A stretch of DNA of 64,000 nucleotides from NCBI RefSeq assembly GCF_002866825.1, contig NZ_PKUS01000013.1, positions 62,001 to 126,000 of the forward strand, written 5' to 3'. Below the pieces are notes generated by a model that had not been told where the DNA came from, did not search any database, and saw only the letters and a program-made list of their open reading frames with translations. The DNA comes from Pseudohalioglobus lutimaris (GTDB lineage: Bacteria; Pseudomonadota; Gammaproteobacteria; Pseudomonadales; Halieaceae). Each line of letters opens with the position of its first letter. Position 1 is the first letter of the stretch. Positions 34,334 to 45,109 of this stretch are shown here, in pieces. A program made the position numbers and the translations under genes.

Positions 34334-35818
34334 TCAGTCGCGGAGTCGCCCGTGTTGTTGCAGCAGGTCCCGTGTCCGTTGATACAGGTCTGCGGGTACC
34401 TGGTCCCAGTTGAAACGCCAGCGCCAGTTTCCCGAGGTGGTGCCCGGTGTGTTCATGCGGTGACTGCCGTCCAGTCCAAGCAGGTCCTGCCAGGGTACGA
34501 TGGCGGTGTTGGCACGGGAGGCCATCACCTGGCTCACCATCGCCCAGGGCATGTCAGACGCAGTGCAGTTGAAATAACCGCAGACCTTTTCGCGCGTGGC
34601 ATCGTCAAGATCCAGAAACCACCCCAGGGACGTGTCGTTGTCGTGGGTTCCGCTGTAGACCACGTCGTTTTCATCGTGGTGGTGGAGCAGGTAGGGGTTG
34701 TCCGGGCTGCCGTCGAACGCGAATTGCAGAATAAGCATGCCGGGCAGGGCAAAATCCTTGCGCAGTGCTTCTACCTCCGGGCTGATAACGCCCAGGTTTT
34801 CCGCTATCAGGCGCAGTTCGGGGTAATTTTCGCGCACCGTGTTGAGCAATTCCCGGCCGGGTGTGGGTACCCAGCGACCGTTTATGGCGCTGGTGGCATC
34901 AGCGGGAACTTCCCAGTGTGCCTCCAGCGCGCGGAAGTGGTCGATACGCACTATATCGAACATGCGCGCTGCGGAAGCAAAGCGTTGCAGCCACCATTGA
35001 AAACCATCGTCTTGCATATGCCGCCAGTTGTACTGCGGGTTACCCCACAGCTGCCCCTCTGCCGAGAAGTAATCCGGTGGTACACCGGTCACCGTGATGG
35101 GCTGGCCGTATTCATCCAGGTCAAAACTCTCCTGGTGGGCCCAGACATCTGCGCTCTCAAGATGCACGTAGATGGGCATGTCACCAAATAGCAGGATGCC
35201 GCGCTCGTTGGCGTAGGCTTTCAGTTCGACCCACTGGCAATGGAAAATGAACTGGCGAAAACGCAGCTTGCTGAGCTGCTCCGCAAGCTCCATGGCCCGC
35301 CGGTCGCAGGTGTCAGTTTCACGGTTGCGCAGGCCAGGCTCCCAGGTGCTCCACGGTTGGCTTTTTTCGGCGTCACGGAACGCCTGGAAGCGTACATAGT
35401 CCTCCAGCCAGAAGTTCGCCTCCCCGGCAAACTCACTGTAAGCGCTCACCAGTGCCGACGTGCCGGCGCTGAACAACTGCTCGAAGAAAACCTGCGATGC
35501 CTGGTCCAGCGCCGCGCGTTTTTCAAGCGGACCGCGTTTCCCCTGGGCCGCCTGCTGCGCTGACAGCATGCCCTGGTCCACCAGCCAGTCCAGGCAGATC
35601 AGGTCAGGGTTTCCTGCGTGTACCGAGGAGGATTGGTAGGGACAGCCGTCATCGTGAGTCGGCCCCAGTGGCAACACCTGCCAGATGGACAGGCCCGCAG
35701 CGACCATGGCGTCGATAAAGCGCTTCGCTGCGGCCCCGAATTCGCCTGTATACGCCTCTCCCGGCAGGCTGCTGGGGTGCAGCAGGACGCCTGCCCTGCG
35801 CTGATTGGCCTGTGGCAT
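34334..35818 (-). CDS. malQ: 4-alpha-glucanotransferase MalQ
   Basis: 494 residues, GH77 type without the long N-terminal extension of E. coli MalQ. Motifs: RRAGVLLHPSSLPG, WQVLPLGPT, the catalytic nucleophile Asp in DIVRIDHFRALEAHWEVP near residue 290, acid/base Glu in AENLGVISPEV near 340, and YSGTHDNDT near 390. It transfers alpha-1,4-glucan segments, disproportionating maltodextrins from glycogen debranching or breakdown. ATG overlaps the GH57 stop by one base (TAATG). Third gene of glgC-GH57-malQ. Confidence 0.94.
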   Translation of the reverse strand: MPQANQRRAGVLLHPSSLPGEAYTGEFGAAAKRFIDAMVAAGLSIWQVLPLGPTHDDGCPYQSSSVHAGNPDLICLDWLVDQGMLSAQQAAQGKRGPLEKRAALDQASQVFFEQLFSAGTSALVSAYSEFAGEANFWLEDYVRFQAFRDAEKSQPWSTWEPGLRNRETDTCDRRAMELAEQLSKLRFRQFIFHCQWVELKAYANERGILLFGDMPIYVHLESADVWAHQESFDLDEYGQPITVTGVPPDYFSAEGQLWGNPQYNWRHMQDDGFQWWLQRFASAARMFDIVRIDHFRALEAHWEVPADATSAINGRWVPTPGRELLNTVRENYPELRLIAENLGVISPEVEALRKDFALPGMLILQFAFDGSPDNPYLLHHHDENDVVYSGTHDNDTSLGWFLDLDDATREKVCGYFNCTASDMPWAMVSQVMASRANTAIVPWQDLLGLDGSHRMNTPGTTSGNWRWRFNWDQVPADLYQRTRDLLQQHGRLRD

Positions 35819-37515
35819 TACTGTGCGCTCTGGTCGTGGTGGCGCATGACTCCGCCGCGGCTGGGTTGGCCTCCGCCACGGGATATCACTTCAGACAGGT
35901 ACCCGGGGGCTTCAACGTTGAGCAGGTAGTAAAGGTGTGCCAGGTGCATTCGGTACAGCTGGTCAAACTGGCTGACGGTGGGACCGGGATTGTAATCCCC
36001 GAACCACCAGAACCAGTCGGAACCCTCGCATATTGCCAATTGCCTGCTGGCGTCCCGCAGCTGCTCCGCGGACAGTTTCCCTTCTTTAACCTGCTCATCG
36101 AAGCAGCGCTTGGCCTCGACCAGCAGGTCCCAGGCGCGGTTCTTTTCCGGGGCGCCGATCCATGTGGAAAACGTGCCATAGACCCAGCTACCGGCTACCA
36201 GGTGTTCTTCGTGGACAGGCTGTGGCTCGCACGTGCGGATAAAGTCCGTCACTGTGGTCAGCTCCAGCTTGGTGTTTTCCGCCAGTGTCTGGTACAGGTG
36301 GCTCAGGAAGTACCAGGCATTCTCCGGGTAATACTCCCAGGCATTTTCCCCGTCCAGGATAATGGTAATGAGGCAGTCGCTCCGGTCGGGGCAGAGGTCG
36401 GCGATATGCTCCATATGCCCCACCAGATTGGCCACTGCATCTTCGGCGTGCCAGTCTGAGTAGCTGAAGCCGATGAGGTCGGAGAGACCGTCATCGCGAA
36501 AAATACAGTTGATACCGGCCTCGCCAAAGCGGTAGACCTTGTGGCTGCAACCGTGATGCGTGTTGTCGTGGCTGTTGTTCAGCACGCTGCCGCCGCTGGC
36601 CAGCCAGGTAAATCCCGCCTCTTCGAACAGTGGCAGTGATTCCTGGCTCACTCCCCCTTCCGATGGCCACAGGCCCTGAGGACGCAGGCCGAAAACGCGT
36701 TCGAAGGTATCCAGCCCCTGTTGCAGGTGCCAGCGTGCGCGCTCTCTGCCGCCCGGGTAGGTGGTGTTGATGGGCAGGTGCGCGTCGGGCATCGCTTCGT
36801 GGGCGCTCTCCATATCCAGCAAGAGAGGGACAATGGGATGGGCGTAGGGGCTCATGATCAGCTCCACCTGTCCCGACTCTGCCAGCGCGCGATAACGGGG
36901 GATCACGGATTCAAGCAGTTCCAGCAGTATTTGCAGCAGGTCACGGCGTTCATGGAGCGTGTAGTTGTAGCCCTTTTCCTGCAGCGCCCTGATGCGCGGG
37001 TCAGTTCGCCGCGCGGACTCGGCCAGCCAGGAAAGGTGATACCACACCAGCAGGTCGGCCAGGAACTGGTTGGAGGCGTAGATCAGTGACGCGGGATGCT
37101 CTTTATAGTAGTTCGCCAGGTCAGCAAGGCGTCGATAGGGTTCAAACCGTTCGATCATGTGTTCCCGGTTGGCCTGCAGGCACTTTTTCATCAATTCCAG
37201 ACGTAGCTCACCATCTCCCGGCAGGGCCGGTTCGACCAGGTCTGCCAGTAGCGGGTCATTAATAGTGCCCCTGCCTGCCAGGAACGCCTTCACTTCCCGG
37301 ATGTAGGCTTCAATCTGCTCCAGCAGGATAGGTGCGAAGTTCACCACCGCCTTTGCGCGCGGCACCGCCTCCAGGTGCGCTGCCATATCCACATAGTCCT
37401 TCACGGCGTGCAGGTAGGTCCATGGCAGTTGGGAGGTGCCGGTGCCCATGTTGCGATATTCCGGCTGGTGCATATGCCAGCACAGGACGACCTTCATCGG
37501 CTGGTCAGAGTGCAT
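35818..37515 (-). CDS. GH57 family alpha-glucan hydrolase/transferase
   Basis: 565 residues (559 if the second ATG at 37497 is used). GH57 motifs: CWHMHQPEY near residue 12, GLWPSEGG near 285 (nucleophile Glu), and [13 protein letters not shown] near 385 (acid/base Asp). GH57 members include alpha-amylases, amylopullulanases, 4-alpha-glucanotransferases and branching enzymes; the activity cannot be set by eye. GH57 amylases are frequently linked with glycogen operons. It lies between glgC and malQ and overlaps both (11 bp and 1 bp), so it acts in the same glycogen/maltodextrin route. Cytoplasmic, no signal peptide. Confidence 0.9.
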   Translation of the reverse strand: MHSDQPMKVVLCWHMHQPEYRNMGTGTSQLPWTYLHAVKDYVDMAAHLEAVPRAKAVVNFAPILLEQIEAYIREVKAFLAGRGTINDPLLADLVEPALPGDGELRLELMKKCLQANREHMIERFEPYRRLADLANYYKEHPASLIYASNQFLADLLVWYHLSWLAESARRTDPRIRALQEKGYNYTLHERRDLLQILLELLESVIPRYRALAESGQVELIMSPYAHPIVPLLLDMESAHEAMPDAHLPINTTYPGGRERARWHLQQGLDTFERVFGLRPQGLWPSEGGVSQESLPLFEEAGFTWLASGGSVLNNSHDNTHHGCSHKVYRFGEAGINCIFRDDGLSDLIGFSYSDWHAEDAVANLVGHMEHIADLCPDRSDCLITIILDGENAWEYYPENAWYFLSHLYQTLAENTKLELTTVTDFIRTCEPQPVHEEHLVAGSWVYGTFSTWIGAPEKNRAWDLLVEAKRCFDEQVKEGKLSAEQLRDASRQLAICEGSDWFWWFGDYNPGPTVSQFDQLYRMHLAHLYYLLNVEAPGYLSEVISRGGGQPSRGGVMRHHDQSAQ

Positions 37516-38773
37516 GGTGCACCCGCTGGCCGAGCATCTCGGGCGTTACCAGTACGACGCCACCAGGGGAGACGTGAAAGCGCCGGGCGTCTTCCTCCGG
37601 GTCCACGCCGATCTGTGTGTTAGCGGGAATAGAGCAGTGCTTGTCGATAACTGCCTTGCGAATCAGGCAATGGCGGCCAATTTCCACGTGGGGGAAAATG
37701 ACCGAGTCCTCGATCTCTGAATAGGAATGAACACGTACGTTTGAAAACAGCATGGAGTGGCGCACAGAAGAGCCGGAGATGATGGAACCTCCGGCAACCA
37801 TCGAGTCCACGGACATGCCCCGCCGGTTCTCGTCGTCGAATATGAATTTGGCCGGGGGAACCTGGTCCTGGTAAGTCCAGATAGGCCAGCGCAGGTCATA
37901 CAGGTTCAGTTCCGGGCTGATGCCGATCAGCTCCAGGTTGGCCGCCCAGAAAGCATCAAGCGTGCCCACATCGCGCCAGTAAGCTGATTCGCCGCTGGAA
38001 CCATCGCGAAAGGGAAAGGCACTGACCTTCCGCCTGCCAATGTTGCTGGGAATAATGTCCTTGCCGAAGTCGCGGCTGGAGCCATCGGTGTTGGCATCGC
38101 GAATCAACTCGTCGATAAGTACGCTGGTCTTGAAAACGTAAATCCCCATGGACGCCAGCGCCTTGTCCGGCCGGTCTGGCATGGCGGGAGGGTGTTCCGG
38201 TTTCTCCTGAAACTCAACCACATGGTCGCTGTCGTCAACGGCCATCACGCCAAAAGCCGAGGCTTGCTCAAGCGGTACCTCTATACAGCCCACGGTGATG
38301 TCAGCATCGCTCTCCACGTGCGCGGCGAGCATGGTTCCATAGTCCATTTTGTAGATATGGTCGCCTGCCAGGATCAGCACATACTCGGGTTTGTGGGCGC
38401 GAATAATGTCGATGTTCTGGTATATCGCATCGGCCGTGCCCTGGTACCAGGACGTCTCCAGGCGTTGCTGGGCCGGTAGTAGTTCGACGAACTCACCCAA
38501 TTCACCGCGCATGAAGCCCCAGCCACGCTGGATATGCTGGTTGAGACTGTGCGACTTGTACTGGGTGAGGATTCCGACCCTGCGAATGCCCGAATTGACG
38601 CAGTTGGACAGGGGGAAGTCGATTATGCGGAATTTGCCACCGAAGGGTACTGCAGGCTTCGCCCGCCACTGGGTGAGCTGCTTGAGGCGCGAGCCACGAC
38701 CGCCTGCCAGTACCAGTGCCAGTGTGTTGCGAGTGATGCGGCTGACGTGACGAACTGAATCAGGATTATTCAT
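37505..38773 (-). CDS. glgC: Glucose-1-phosphate adenylyltransferase GlgC
   Basis: 422 residues. The pyrophosphorylase signature [15 protein letters not shown] lies near residue 20. [20 protein letters not shown] follows, then [23 protein letters not shown] and the C-terminal left-handed helix. It forms ADP-glucose, the committed step of glycogen synthesis. Effector sites for fructose-1,6-bisphosphate or AMP may be present (RRVGIL, Arg-rich N-terminus) but cannot be confirmed. It is the first gene of the minus-strand arm and divergent from glgB across 133 bp. Confidence 0.95.
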   Translation of the reverse strand: MNNPDSVRHVSRITRNTLALVLAGGRGSRLKQLTQWRAKPAVPFGGKFRIIDFPLSNCVNSGIRRVGILTQYKSHSLNQHIQRGWGFMRGELGEFVELLPAQQRLETSWYQGTADAIYQNIDIIRAHKPEYVLILAGDHIYKMDYGTMLAAHVESDADITVGCIEVPLEQASAFGVMAVDDSDHVVEFQEKPEHPPAMPDRPDKALASMGIYVFKTSVLIDELIRDANTDGSSRDFGKDIIPSNIGRRKVSAFPFRDGSSGESAYWRDVGTLDAFWAANLELIGISPELNLYDLRWPIWTYQDQVPPAKFIFDDENRRGMSVDSMVAGGSIISGSSVRHSMLFSNVRVHSYSEIEDSVIFPHVEIGRHCLIRKAVIDKHCSIPANTQIGVDPEEDARRFHVSPGGVVLVTPEMLGQRVHHAL

Positions 38774-38841
38774 AGCGGTTTCATTGATCTGTTATTCAGT
38801 TAGCGTAAAGTAAAGTGCAGGCATTAACGTCCTGTTACAGT

Positions 38842-38884
38842 GAGGTTAATCAGCCGAACACGATTCGGTGAGCATACTAACCTC
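38842..38884. repeat. Nested inverted repeats in the glgC/glgB divergent region
   Basis: GAGGTTA (38842-38848) pairs with TAACCTC (38878-38884), and inside it CCGAA (38854-38858) pairs with TTCGG (38864-38868). The nested pattern lies 23 bp upstream of the glgB ATG and could be an operator for co-ordinate control of both arms or a glgB leader structure. Confidence 0.45.
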
Positions 38885-38906
38885 AGACTAATACAAACGG
38901 ATTGGA

Positions 38907-41096
38907 ATGGTAAGTCAAAGGCGGACAATCAGTGACAGTGTTCAACGACTTCTGGCTGGGAGGCATCACGACCCCTTTGAAGTGCTGGGTTGTCACCGGC
39001 GCGGCAAGTTCTGGCATGTGAAGGCAATAGCGCCAGGCGCAGCGGCCATGGAAGTGGTGCTGGCCGATGAGAAGGTGGCCATGAAGCGCCTGCCGGACAC
39101 GGATCTGTTTTCCGCCAGTATCAGTGCATCCTCGCTGCCCTCATATCGCCTGCGTAGCAGCGATGGTGCCGGGCAGTGGCGTGAATTTGATGACCCCTAT
39201 CGCTTCAAGCCACTGATCGGTGACCTCGACCTGCACCTGTTTGCCGAGGGCAGGCACCAGCACCTGTACCGTATCCTCGGCGCCCACTGCTGCCGACACG
39301 AGGGGGTTGAGGGCGTGCGTTTTGCGACCTGGGCGCCCAATGCCGACAGGGTGAGCGTGGTGGGGGACTTCAACGCCTGGCACGGCCTGGCGCACCCCAT
39401 GCGCGTGCGCGGCGGCAGTGGGGTGTGGGAATTGTTCATTCCCGGCCTGCCTTCAGCGGCAAATTACAAGTTTGAGATTCGTGGCCATGACTCGGGCCTG
39501 CACCTCAAGGCAGACCCATTCGGCAACGCCTTCGAATTGCGCCCGGCCACGGCGTCGGTGGTGCAGCCGCCCAGTGAATTCCGCTGGAGTGACGATGACT
39601 GGCTGCAACGCCGGGCAAACTGGGACTGGCAGAGCGCTCCGGTTTCTGTCTATGAGTTGCAGCTGGCCTCCTGGCGGCGTGGAGAGGACAATGCGGTGCT
39701 CAACTACCGTGAGATCGCCCCCGAGCTGGCCGATTACCTTGAGGCCATGGGCTTTACCCACGCTGAGCTGTTGCCGGTCACCGAGTATCCCTTCGATGAT
39801 TCCTGGGGCTATCAGCCCACCGGCTACTTTGCGCCGACAGCGCGTTTCGGTACGCCTGACGACTTTCGCTTTTTTATCGATCACCTGCACAGTCGAGGCA
39901 TCGGCGTGATTCTGGACTGGGTGCCCGCGCACTTCCCCCGTGACGCCCACGGCCTGGCGCGTTTCGACGGCACCGCGCTATACGAACACGCTGACCCGCG
40001 CCGGGGCGAGCACGCCGACTGGGGCACGCTGATTTTCAATTACGGTCGCCGCGAAGTACGCAACTTCCTGCTGGCCAGCGCCAATTACTGGCTTGAGGAA
40101 TTTCACCTGGACGGCCTGCGCGTGGATGCAGTGGCCTCCATGCTCTACCTGGACTATTCCCGTGAGGATGGCGATTGGGAGCCCAACCAATACGGGGGTA
40201 ACGAGAATCTCGACGCGATCGACTTCCTCCGTGAGCTGAACACGCTTACCCATGGCGCGCACCCCGGCACCCTGACCATCGCAGAGGAATCCACCGCCTG
40301 GCCACAGGTTACGCGCCCTACCTGGGTGGGGGGCCTGGGCTTTTCCATGAAGTGGAATATGGGTTGGATGCACGACTCACTGAACTACATGGCGCAGCCG
40401 CCGATATACCGCCAGTATCACCACGACCAGCTGACCTTTGGCCTGATGTACGCGTTCAGCGAGAACTTCATGCTGCCTTTTTCTCATGACGAGGTCGTAC
40501 ACGGCAAACGTTCCTTGCTGGGCCGCATGCCCGGGGACGACTGGCAGCGCTTCGCCAATCTGCGCCTGCTGTATCTCTACATGTTCACTTATCCGGGAGC
40601 CAAGCTGCTGTTTATGGGCTGCGAACTGGCTGACCCGCTGGAGTGGCGCCACCGCGAGCAGCTGGACTGGTCGCTGGTTGAGAAAGCCCCGCACCGGGGT
40701 GTTCAGCAACTGGTGCGTGACCTCAACATGCTGTATCGGGAGCTCACCCCACTGCACCGTTTCAATTTTTCACCGCAGGGTTTTGAGTGGATCGACTGCA
40801 ACGACGCCACCCAGTCGGTGCTGGCCTACCTGCGCCGGGATGAGGACCGCTTCCTGTTAGTGGTACTTAACTTCACGCCGGTGGTGCGGCAGAACTACCG
40901 GGTGGGCGCGCCGGTGGGCGGGGTTTACCGGGAAGTGCTCAACTCCGACTCGCGGTACTACGAGGGCAGCGATGTGAGTAATGGCCAGCGCATTGTCAGC
41001 GAGCCCAGCAGCTGGATGGGACGGCCCTGCTCACTGGTCTTAACCCTGCCGCCCATGGCGGGCATAGTGCTGCAACTGGAGGCGGCCGATGTCTGA
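38907..41096 (+). CDS. glgB: 1,4-alpha-glucan branching enzyme GlgB
   Basis: 729 residues. An N-terminal CBM48 pair lies at about 1-220 ([22 protein letters not shown]). A GH13 barrel follows: [22 protein letters not shown], nucleophile Asp in [17 protein letters not shown], acid/base Glu in [10 protein letters not shown] and a third Asp in [12 protein letters not shown]-terminal beta domain ends the chain. It introduces alpha-1,6 branches into glycogen. Length matches the E. coli enzyme (728). It overlaps glgA by 8 bp. Confidence 0.96.
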   Translation: MVSQRRTISDSVQRLLAGRHHDPFEVLGCHRRGKFWHVKAIAPGAAAMEVVLADEKVAMKRLPDTDLFSASISASSLPSYRLRSSDGAGQWREFDDPYRFKPLIGDLDLHLFAEGRHQHLYRILGAHCCRHEGVEGVRFATWAPNADRVSVVGDFNAWHGLAHPMRVRGGSGVWELFIPGLPSAANYKFEIRGHDSGLHLKADPFGNAFELRPATASVVQPPSEFRWSDDDWLQRRANWDWQSAPVSVYELQLASWRRGEDNAVLNYREIAPELADYLEAMGFTHAELLPVTEYPFDDSWGYQPTGYFAPTARFGTPDDFRFFIDHLHSRGIGVILDWVPAHFPRDAHGLARFDGTALYEHADPRRGEHADWGTLIFNYGRREVRNFLLASANYWLEEFHLDGLRVDAVASMLYLDYSREDGDWEPNQYGGNENLDAIDFLRELNTLTHGAHPGTLTIAEESTAWPQVTRPTWVGGLGFSMKWNMGWMHDSLNYMAQPPIYRQYHHDQLTFGLMYAFSENFMLPFSHDEVVHGKRSLLGRMPGDDWQRFANLRLLYLYMFTYPGAKLLFMGCELADPLEWRHREQLDWSLVEKAPHRGVQQLVRDLNMLYRELTPLHRFNFSPQGFEWIDCNDATQSVLAYLRRDEDRFLLVVLNFTPVVRQNYRVGAPVGGVYREVLNSDSRYYEGSDVSNGQRIVSEPSSWMGRPCSLVLTLPPMAGIVLQLEAADV

Positions 41097-42537
41097 TCGT
41101 GGCCGATTGTTGTTCGTCGCCAGTGAAGTGTATCCACTGGTTAAAACCGGTGGTCTGGCGGACGTCGCGGGTAGCCTGCCAGCGGTGCTGCAGGGGATGG
41201 GCGTGGACGTGCGCATCCTGCTGCCCGGGTATCAGGACGTGCTGGAAAAACTGGACAGTGCCAGAGAGGTCGCCCGGGTTGCACTCACCGGTGGCGACGT
41301 CAGCATCGTGGAAACGCAGTTGCCAGGTAGCGGCGTGACCACCTGGCTGCTGTGCCACCCACTGTTCAGTGAGCGCCCGGGTAATCCCTATCACGATGCC
41401 CAGGGAGTGGCCTGGGTGGACAACGCCGAACGCTTTATGCTGTTGTCGCGATTGGCCGCAGCTCTCGCCTGTGGCGATACCCCGCTGGAGTGGCTGCCCG
41501 ATGTATTGCACTGCAACGACTGGCACACTGGCCCCGCCATCGCGCTGACGCACCAGCACGAGAAGCGACCGCGCACGGTATTTACCATTCATAACCTCGC
41601 TCACATGGGCATGTTTGACCGCCTGACCTTTGACCGCCTGCAGCTTCCCGAGCACTTGTGGACAGGCGGCGGCCTGGAGTTCTATGACCAGCTGTGTTTC
41701 ATCAAGGGCGGCCTTGGTTACGCTGACTGGATTACTGCGGTCAGTCCCACCTATGCGAAAGAAATCTGTGAGAGCCCCGGGGGTCTGGGCCTGGAAGGCC
41801 TGCTGAGCCATCGTCGTGATCACCTCGTCGGTATTCTCAACGGTATCGATGAGCAGGTCTGGGACCCGGGCAGCGATCCGCTGCTGGTACAGAACTACGA
41901 TCGCGACAGCCTGGATGATAAACAGGTGAACAAGCAGGCCCTGTTACAGGACCTGGGTCTCGATGCGGGCGATGACCTGCCCTTGTTTGGTTTTGTTGGT
42001 CGCCTGGCCGAGCAGAAAGGGCTGGGCCTGTTGCTGCCGCTGCTGGATGAGCTGTTAGCGTTGCCCGTTCGCCTGGTGGTACTGGGCACCGGCGATAGCT
42101 CGCTGGAGCTGGCCCTGGCGCAGTTGGCCGAGCGTCATCCGCACAGCATGGCGGTCAAGCTGTCTTACAATGAAACGCTGGCGCATCGTATTGAGGCTGC
42201 GGCAGACGTATTCCTGATGCCGTCCCTGTTTGAACCCTGCGGATTAAACCAGATGTATAGCCTTCGCTATGGCACCCTGCCCCTGGTCAGGGCAGTCGGC
42301 GGCCTGGCAGATACGGTGACCCACGCCAGCGCGGAGAATCTTGCCAGGGGCACGGCCACCGGCTTTGTTTTTGTCGAACCCGATTCCCAGTCACTGTGGA
42401 GCGCATTACAATGCGCGCTGCAGCTATGGCCAGACCGCGAGGTCTGGCGCAAGATGCAGCGAACCGCGATGGCCCAGGATTTTTCCTGGCAGAACAGCGC
42501 GCGCAATTACCTATCGCTTTATGGCCTTGATGCCTAG
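41089..42537 (+). CDS. glgA: Glycogen synthase GlgA
   Basis: 482 residues, GT5. N-terminal [24 protein letters not shown] contains the KTGGL ADP-glucose-binding motif near residue 19. [21 protein letters not shown] and [18 protein letters not shown] (C-terminal conserved Glu) follow. It transfers glucose from ADP-glucose to the growing alpha-1,4 chain. The start lies within the end of glgB (8 bp overlap), so translation is likely coupled. glgP follows after 13 bp. Confidence 0.96.
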   Translation: MSDRGRLLFVASEVYPLVKTGGLADVAGSLPAVLQGMGVDVRILLPGYQDVLEKLDSAREVARVALTGGDVSIVETQLPGSGVTTWLLCHPLFSERPGNPYHDAQGVAWVDNAERFMLLSRLAAALACGDTPLEWLPDVLHCNDWHTGPAIALTHQHEKRPRTVFTIHNLAHMGMFDRLTFDRLQLPEHLWTGGGLEFYDQLCFIKGGLGYADWITAVSPTYAKEICESPGGLGLEGLLSHRRDHLVGILNGIDEQVWDPGSDPLLVQNYDRDSLDDKQVNKQALLQDLGLDAGDDLPLFGFVGRLAEQKGLGLLLPLLDELLALPVRLVVLGTGDSSLELALAQLAERHPHSMAVKLSYNETLAHRIEAAADVFLMPSLFEPCGLNQMYSLRYGTLPLVRAVGGLADTVTHASAENLARGTATGFVFVEPDSQSLWSALQCALQLWPDREVWRKMQRTAMAQDFSWQNSARNYLSLYGLDA

Positions 42538-42550
42538 TTGAGGATTCACT

Positions 42551-45097
42551 ATGCCCGGTACGCGTTTTCCCCTTGAGGTGCAGCCCCGTATTCCAGCGGA
42601 GCTCAACCGTCTCAGCGAGGTTGCCAATGATCTCGTGTACAGCTGGGATCGCTCCATTCGTTCACTCTATCACCGCCTCGATAGGGAATTGTGGGACGGT
42701 TGCGGTCACAACCCGAAAGTGTTCCTTCGCCGGGTGGCCCAGGATCGACTGGACGATGCTGCCTCAGACCGCTCCTATATGGAGGACTACCGGCGGGTGA
42801 TGGCGGCTTATGACGCCTACCGGGAACACCGGGTGCACCCTGAGCTGGCCGAGATCCTCGATCCTTCGGAGGACCTGATCGCCTACTTCTGCCTGGAGTT
42901 CGGCTTTCACGAGAGTTTTCCCATCTACTCGGGTGGCCTGGGTATTCTTGCCGGCGACCACTGCAAAGCGGCGGGTGACCTGGGTCTACCCTTTGTGGCC
43001 GTCGGCCTGCTTTACCAGGCCGGCTATTTCACCCAGACCATCGATGGCCAGGGTCACCAGCAGGTGTCCTACACCCGTTCACACCCGCACGATCTGCCGG
43101 TGGTGCCAACACTGACCGAGTCCGGCCAGCATCTCACTCTGGAAATCGAGTTCCCCGGGCGCACACTCAGGGCTCAGGTATGGACCGCCCAGGCCGGGCA
43201 TATCAAGCTCTATCTACTCGACACCAATATACCCGGCAACACAGCGCAGGACCGGCTTATCACCAACCAGCTTTACGGCGGCGACAGGGAGATGCGCCTG
43301 CAGCAGGAACTGGTGCTGGGTGTCGGTGGTGTGCGCGCGCTACGGAAACTGGGAGTGCGCCCGACCGTCTGGCATATTAACGAGGGACACGCCGCATTCC
43401 AGCTGCTGGAGCGCTGCGCCTATCGCATGAATGAAGGCATGGATTACGACAGCGCCATGGAGCTGGTGGCGGCGGGTACCGTCTTCACCACGCACACACC
43501 GGTGCCGGCGGGCCACGATATCTTCGACCATCACCTCATGGTGAAATACCTGCAACCCATGGCCAGCGCGCTGGGGATGGACTTCGACAAACTGTACGCT
43601 CTGGGCCTGAACTCAGGCGATGGTTTTAACATGACCAGCCTCGCCCTGCGCTGCACCCGGTTCCATAACGGTGTCAGTCGCGTTCACGGCCGCGTCGCGG
43701 CGGAGATGGAACAGAGTATCTGGCCGCAGATTCCGCACCAGGAAAACCCCATCCGCCACGTGACCAACGGCGTACACCTGCAGACCTTCCTCGCGCGAGA
43801 ATGGATCAGCCTGTTCGACCTGCGCCTGGATGACTGGCGCAATGAACTGCTCAACGAGGATTACTGGCAACGCCTGGAGGATATTCCCGATTACCACTAC
43901 TGGAGTATTCACAAGGCGCTGAAGCAGCAGCTGTTGCAGCGCGTGCAGGACACACTGGTGGCCCAGCAGCAGCGCAACGGAACCAGCGATGCGGTGGTGC
44001 GGCGTATGACCCGCCATTTAGTTGACGACGACAACGACGTGCTGGTGATGGGGTTTGCTCGCCGTTTTGCCACCTACAAGCGCGCGGGGATGTTATTTTC
44101 CGACCCGCAGCGCCTGGCGCGCATTCTCGGCAATGCCGAGCGTCCCGCCATTATCGTCTTTGCCGGTAAGGCGCATCCAAGCGACCATCCCGGGCAGCAG
44201 TTGATCAAGCTTATTCATGACTACTCGGTACACCCTGACTTTATCGGCAAGATATTTTTGCTGGAGGGTTACGATATGGCGCTGGCCCGGTCCATGGTCA
44301 CCGGCGTAGACGTGTGGCTCAATACTCCCGAGTATCCGCTGGAAGCCAGTGGCACCTCCGGCCAGAAGGCCGGTCTCAACGGCGCCGTCAATCTCAGCGT
44401 GCTCGATGGCTGGTGGGATGAGGGCTACACCGGCGATAACGGCTGGGGTATTACCCCACGGGATGAGCACTTTGGCCATGAGCAGCGCCAGCAGGAGGAG
44501 GGGAATGACCTGCTCAACATCATTGAGCATGAGGTGATTCCCACTTACTACCAGCGCGATGGTTCCGGCTACTCTCACCAGTGGGTCACGCTGTCAAAAG
44601 CGTCGATGAAATCGACTATTCCCCGCTTCAATGCCCAGCGCATGGTTCGTGATTACGTGCGCGACTTCTACGCGCCGGCCCGGGACCAGCGGCGCAAACT
44701 GGAAGCCAACGGCGCATCCCTGGCCCGTGAACTGGCGGCGTGGAAGCAGCGGGTGCGCGAGTCCTGGGCAGGAGTGCGCATGGAGTTGCAGGTGCAGCCT
44801 TCGGCTCACCTGTTTCACGATGATCGGCTCATGTTGCGCGTGCATGGCCACCTCAATGGCCTGGCCGCCGGTGACGTGAAACTGGAGTGCCTGCTGGGCC
44901 GGGAGGTTGCGGGCGATGAGTTCAAAGTGGAGCAGATAGCAGAGCTGTCAGCCATGGGTGAGGAGAACGGCGCCACGCTGTTTGGTATCGACCTGGAGGC
45001 GAAACTCGCCGGGCTGCAGTACTACAAGCTGCGCATGTATCCCTACAACGAGGCCCAGAGTCATCGCTTCGAAATGGGGGCTATGATCTGGATCTAG
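42551..45097 (+). CDS. glgP: Alpha-glucan (glycogen) phosphorylase
   Basis: 848 residues, GT35. An N-terminal DUF3417 region begins IPAELNRLSEVANDLVYSWD, then IYSGGLGILAGDHCKAAGDLGLP, then WHINEGHAAF, with the PLP lysine in SGTSGQKAGLNGAVNLS near residue 605. The DUF3417 type is distinct from E. coli MalP and is found in actinobacterial and thermophile enzymes. It releases glucose-1-phosphate from glycogen. Third gene of the glgBAP arm. It ends 12 bp before the convergent P450 gene, with no visible terminator. Confidence 0.93.
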   Translation: MPGTRFPLEVQPRIPAELNRLSEVANDLVYSWDRSIRSLYHRLDRELWDGCGHNPKVFLRRVAQDRLDDAASDRSYMEDYRRVMAAYDAYREHRVHPELAEILDPSEDLIAYFCLEFGFHESFPIYSGGLGILAGDHCKAAGDLGLPFVAVGLLYQAGYFTQTIDGQGHQQVSYTRSHPHDLPVVPTLTESGQHLTLEIEFPGRTLRAQVWTAQAGHIKLYLLDTNIPGNTAQDRLITNQLYGGDREMRLQQELVLGVGGVRALRKLGVRPTVWHINEGHAAFQLLERCAYRMNEGMDYDSAMELVAAGTVFTTHTPVPAGHDIFDHHLMVKYLQPMASALGMDFDKLYALGLNSGDGFNMTSLALRCTRFHNGVSRVHGRVAAEMEQSIWPQIPHQENPIRHVTNGVHLQTFLAREWISLFDLRLDDWRNELLNEDYWQRLEDIPDYHYWSIHKALKQQLLQRVQDTLVAQQQRNGTSDAVVRRMTRHLVDDDNDVLVMGFARRFATYKRAGMLFSDPQRLARILGNAERPAIIVFAGKAHPSDHPGQQLIKLIHDYSVHPDFIGKIFLLEGYDMALARSMVTGVDVWLNTPEYPLEASGTSGQKAGLNGAVNLSVLDGWWDEGYTGDNGWGITPRDEHFGHEQRQQEEGNDLLNIIEHEVIPTYYQRDGSGYSHQWVTLSKASMKSTIPRFNAQRMVRDYVRDFYAPARDQRRKLEANGASLARELAAWKQRVRESWAGVRMELQVQPSAHLFHDDRLMLRVHGHLNGLAAGDVKLECLLGREVAGDEFKVEQIAELSAMGEENGATLFGIDLEAKLAGLQYYKLRMYPYNEAQSHRFEMGAMIWI

Positions 45098-45109
45098 CCC
45101 CGGTTGACC

